Assembly (NCBI GenBank): GCA_947254665.1
Contig: CAMYEJ010000002.1
Location: 1 to 23,037, forward strand
Length of the DNA: 23,037 bases
Direction: 5' to 3'
From: an uncultured Peptoniphilus sp.
Lineage (GTDB): Bacteria; Bacillota; Clostridia; Tissierellales; Peptoniphilaceae
Part shown: piece after piece, positions 22,906-23,037 of the stretch
Layout of the letters: each line of letters opens with the position of its first letter
Position numbering within the stretch: position 1 is the first letter of the stretch
Translations under genes and position numbers: made by a program
The notes under the pieces: model-generated
Databases searched by the model: none
What the model saw: the letters and a program-made list of their open reading frames with translations, nothing else
What the model was told of the DNA's origin: nothing

Positions 22906-23037
22906 CCGAGAGGCTCTACGTGGAATTATTTAATAAATGGTTTAGACTTTTGTGAGTTTATGTTTGGATGAATTCACTTGCCAAGACTAGGTTAAATATA
23001 GCTTATACCCGTTCGACTCGGAATAAATTCCTCGCTC

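Larger units (their letters stand above)
22425..23037. mobile_element. Second, longer inverted-repeat element (right end beyond window)
   Basis: The left end ACAGTCACCCTGAG starts at 22425 and runs into GTCGAACGGGTATAACCC (to 22489) and TGTGGGG, as in the 19223 element. On the right, CAAGACTAGGTTAAATA then GCTTATACCCGTTCGACTCG starts at 22982 and matches 19420-19459. The window stops at CTCGCTC, where the copy at 19468 continues AGGGTGAC. No believable gene lies inside. It covers most of the 732-base gap after the sortases. Confidence 0.55.

Overview
The window is an AT-rich Gram-positive segment carrying a complete sortase-assembled pilus locus, all on the + strand. Low GC, AGGAG-type ribosome sites, A-rich coding and the gene style suggest an anaerobic Firmicute, probably of the Peptoniphilaceae (Anaerococcus/Peptoniphilus-like). 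That placement is inference; nothing here fixes genus.

Layout: (1) 75-15065, one uninterrupted gene for a 4996-residue secreted, wall-anchored adhesin built from ten SpaA/Cna-B-type domains, about seven recurring MSCRAMM N3-like modules, a von Willebrand A-like domain with a degenerate metal site, five InlB-type repeats and a YPHTG sorting signal. (2) 15066-15443, a 378-base gap with a lone end of a dispersed repeat and a series of RNA hairpins leading into the next gene. (3) 15444-17780, the backbone pilin, with a VYPKN pilin motif and an IPQTG signal; 17800-19017, a small basal-type pilin with a proline-rich tail and an IPKTG signal; a strong terminator at 19163-19200. (4) 19201-19702, a MITE-like element bounded by 14-bp perfect inverted repeats, a branched hairpin and a possible extended -10 promoter. 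(5) 19703-22305, three class C sortases with 8-base stop/start overlaps, ending in a terminator at 22318-22357. (6) 22358-23037, a second, larger copy of the repeat element that runs off the window end.

How the genes work together: the gene order (large vWA protein, backbone, small proline-tailed pilin, three class C sortases) matches the known tip-backbone-base-sortase plan of pneumococcal pilus islet 1. By analogy, the class C sortases would polymerise the backbone pilin through the Lys of VYPKN and the Thr of IPQTG, the giant protein would cap the fibre, and the small pilin would join it to the cell wall. No housekeeping sortase, signal peptidase or regulator is visible in the window.

The most unusual points are the size and composite make-up of the putative tip adhesin, a TYTFTEYA latch-like motif inside it, the structured leader before the backbone pilin, and a family of inverted-repeat elements that divides the locus into adhesin, pilin and sortase modules.
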